Assembly: GCA_012516015.1 (NCBI GenBank) | Contig: JAAYXG010000123.1 | Coordinates: forward strand, 1-6,323 | From: Lysobacteraceae bacterium | GTDB taxonomy: Bacteria > Pseudomonadota > Gammaproteobacteria > Steroidobacterales > Steroidobacteraceae | DNA length: 6,323 nucleotides | Direction of reading: 5' to 3' | Part shown: in pieces, positions 5,766-6,323 of the stretch | Position numbering within the stretch: position 1 is the stretch's first letter | How the letters are laid out: the number at the start of each line of letters is the position of its first letter | Translations under genes and position numbers: made by a program | The notes under the pieces: generated by a model | What the model saw: the letters and a program-made list of their open reading frames with translations, nothing else | What the model was told of the DNA's origin: nothing | Database searches by the model: none

Positions 5766-6323
5766 ATGAGACAAGCGATTTCTTCGACCGTCGCTCACGA
5801 ACCCGAGCGGCCGTGCGCACCCGTGCTGCGCCCCGATCTGCTCGCTCGTACTCACGAGCTCAATTGCGACTATCTCGAGCTGCTCGCCGGCGAGTGTGCG
5901 AACGACGATTGCGGCGGACAGTTGCAGTATTTCGCCCCGAAACACGCGGCGAGCCTGGCGGCGCTCTCAGTCGACGAGCGGGCCCGCATCGCGCGGGTGC
6001 CGTACTCGCTGTACTCGCTGCGATTCGAGGACACGCGCTTGTGGCGAGGCGTCTGCGGCGGCGCGGCGCAGCACCCCATCCGACAACGATATGTAGCACC
6101 CGCGGACAGCTCGCCGCACACGCAGTTCTTCGAGATAGCCTTGATACAGGCCTGGCACATTGCCAATACGCATCCGCTCGCAGCGCGCGTGCTCTATGCA
6201 ATGGGAGACGAAGTGCGCATGCGAGTCGCGGCGATGCCGTTGTGGCGCATAAAACGGATCGCATCCGAACGCATGAAAGTCATGACGCCGCGGTGGCCGA
6301 CCAATCCTTGTTTCTGGCCCGAT
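5766..6323 (+). CDS. FlhD-like regulator with a C-terminal extension (truncated by the window edge)
   Basis: The frame is open from ATG 5766 for 186 codons to the right edge with no stop. Residues 24-90 align by eye with E. coli FlhD (recalled sequence) over about 67 positions with a single gap: LLARTHELNCDYLELL against LLKHIYDINLSYLLLA, then SLAALSVDERARIARVPYSL against TLAALTLPQMVKLAETNQLV, and LRFEDTR against FRFDSHQ. FlhD is normally about 116 residues and ends soon after this; here the protein continues through a linker (about 96-118) into a second helical region (119-186 and beyond). Within that region, residues 139-165 resemble the helix-turn-helix segment of the FlhC-like protein next door (A-x-R-hydrophobic pair, then nine residues later hydrophobic-R-hydrophobic, then RIKRI against RIRRL), followed by TPR...NP at 174-181 as in SPR...NP. 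It may therefore combine an FlhD-type dimerisation domain with an FlhC-type DNA-binding head. It is probably cytoplasmic and the partner of the divergent FlhC-like protein. The gene is real by start signal, codon use and homology; its exact function is unknown. Confidence 0.75.
   Translation, partial: MRQAISSTVAHEPERPCAPVLRPDLLARTHELNCDYLELLAGECANDDCGGQLQYFAPKHAASLAALSVDERARIARVPYSLYSLRFEDTRLWRGVCGGAAQHPIRQRYVAPADSSPHTQFFEIALIQAWHIANTHPLAARVLYAMGDEVRMRVAAMPLWRIKRIASERMKVMTPRWPTNPCFWPD

Noticed and set aside
5540..5767. A 76-residue N-terminal extension of the FlhC-like protein starting at 5767
   Set aside because: The extension resembles no FlhC, has a non-protein-like composition at its end, and would overlap the start of the FlhD-like gene. 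AAGGAG seven bases before the ATG at 5539 fits the shorter form.

Overview
The window reads as chromosomal DNA from a GC-rich proteobacterium, most likely a non-enteric gammaproteobacterium. The evidence is a complete Omp85-type TamA beside TamB, a class-typical NudC, and FlhC/FlhD-type regulators, which are a beta/gammaproteobacterial trait. The genus cannot be told from this sequence. Coding density is high. No tRNA, rRNA, CRISPR array or insertion sequence was seen.

Layout. Five genes run leftwards on the minus strand and one runs rightwards at the right edge. Read in transcription order there are two minus-strand units. Unit A is an FlhC-like zinc-finger regulator (4898-5539) whose stop overlaps the start of nudC (3960-4901) by four bases (ATGA). 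Then comes a 257-bp gap without a gene, which holds a 14-bp-arm inverted repeat just after nudC. Unit B is an NRDE/TANGO2-family protein (2854-3702), then tamA (1051-2847, GTG start six bases after the previous stop), then tamB (1-1051, TAATG overlap, running off the left edge). TamA and TamB form the outer-membrane/inner-membrane-spanning translocation and assembly module.

On the plus strand, a gene starting at 5766 runs off the right edge. Its first ~95 residues align by eye, almost without gaps, with FlhD. It then continues for at least 90 residues beyond that aligned region, and part of this extension (about residues 137-181) resembles the N-terminal helix-turn-helix of the FlhC-like protein encoded next door. 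The two regulators are therefore divergent, sharing a 226-bp intergenic region with a perfect 7-bp inverted repeat. The classical arrangement is a co-directional flhDC operon.

The most unusual part of the window is this divergent, domain-extended FlhD-like/FlhC-like pair, with the FlhC-like gene translationally coupled to an NAD(H) pyrophosphatase/NAD-RNA decapping enzyme. The tamAB part is ordinary apart from the NRDE-family gene leading the operon.
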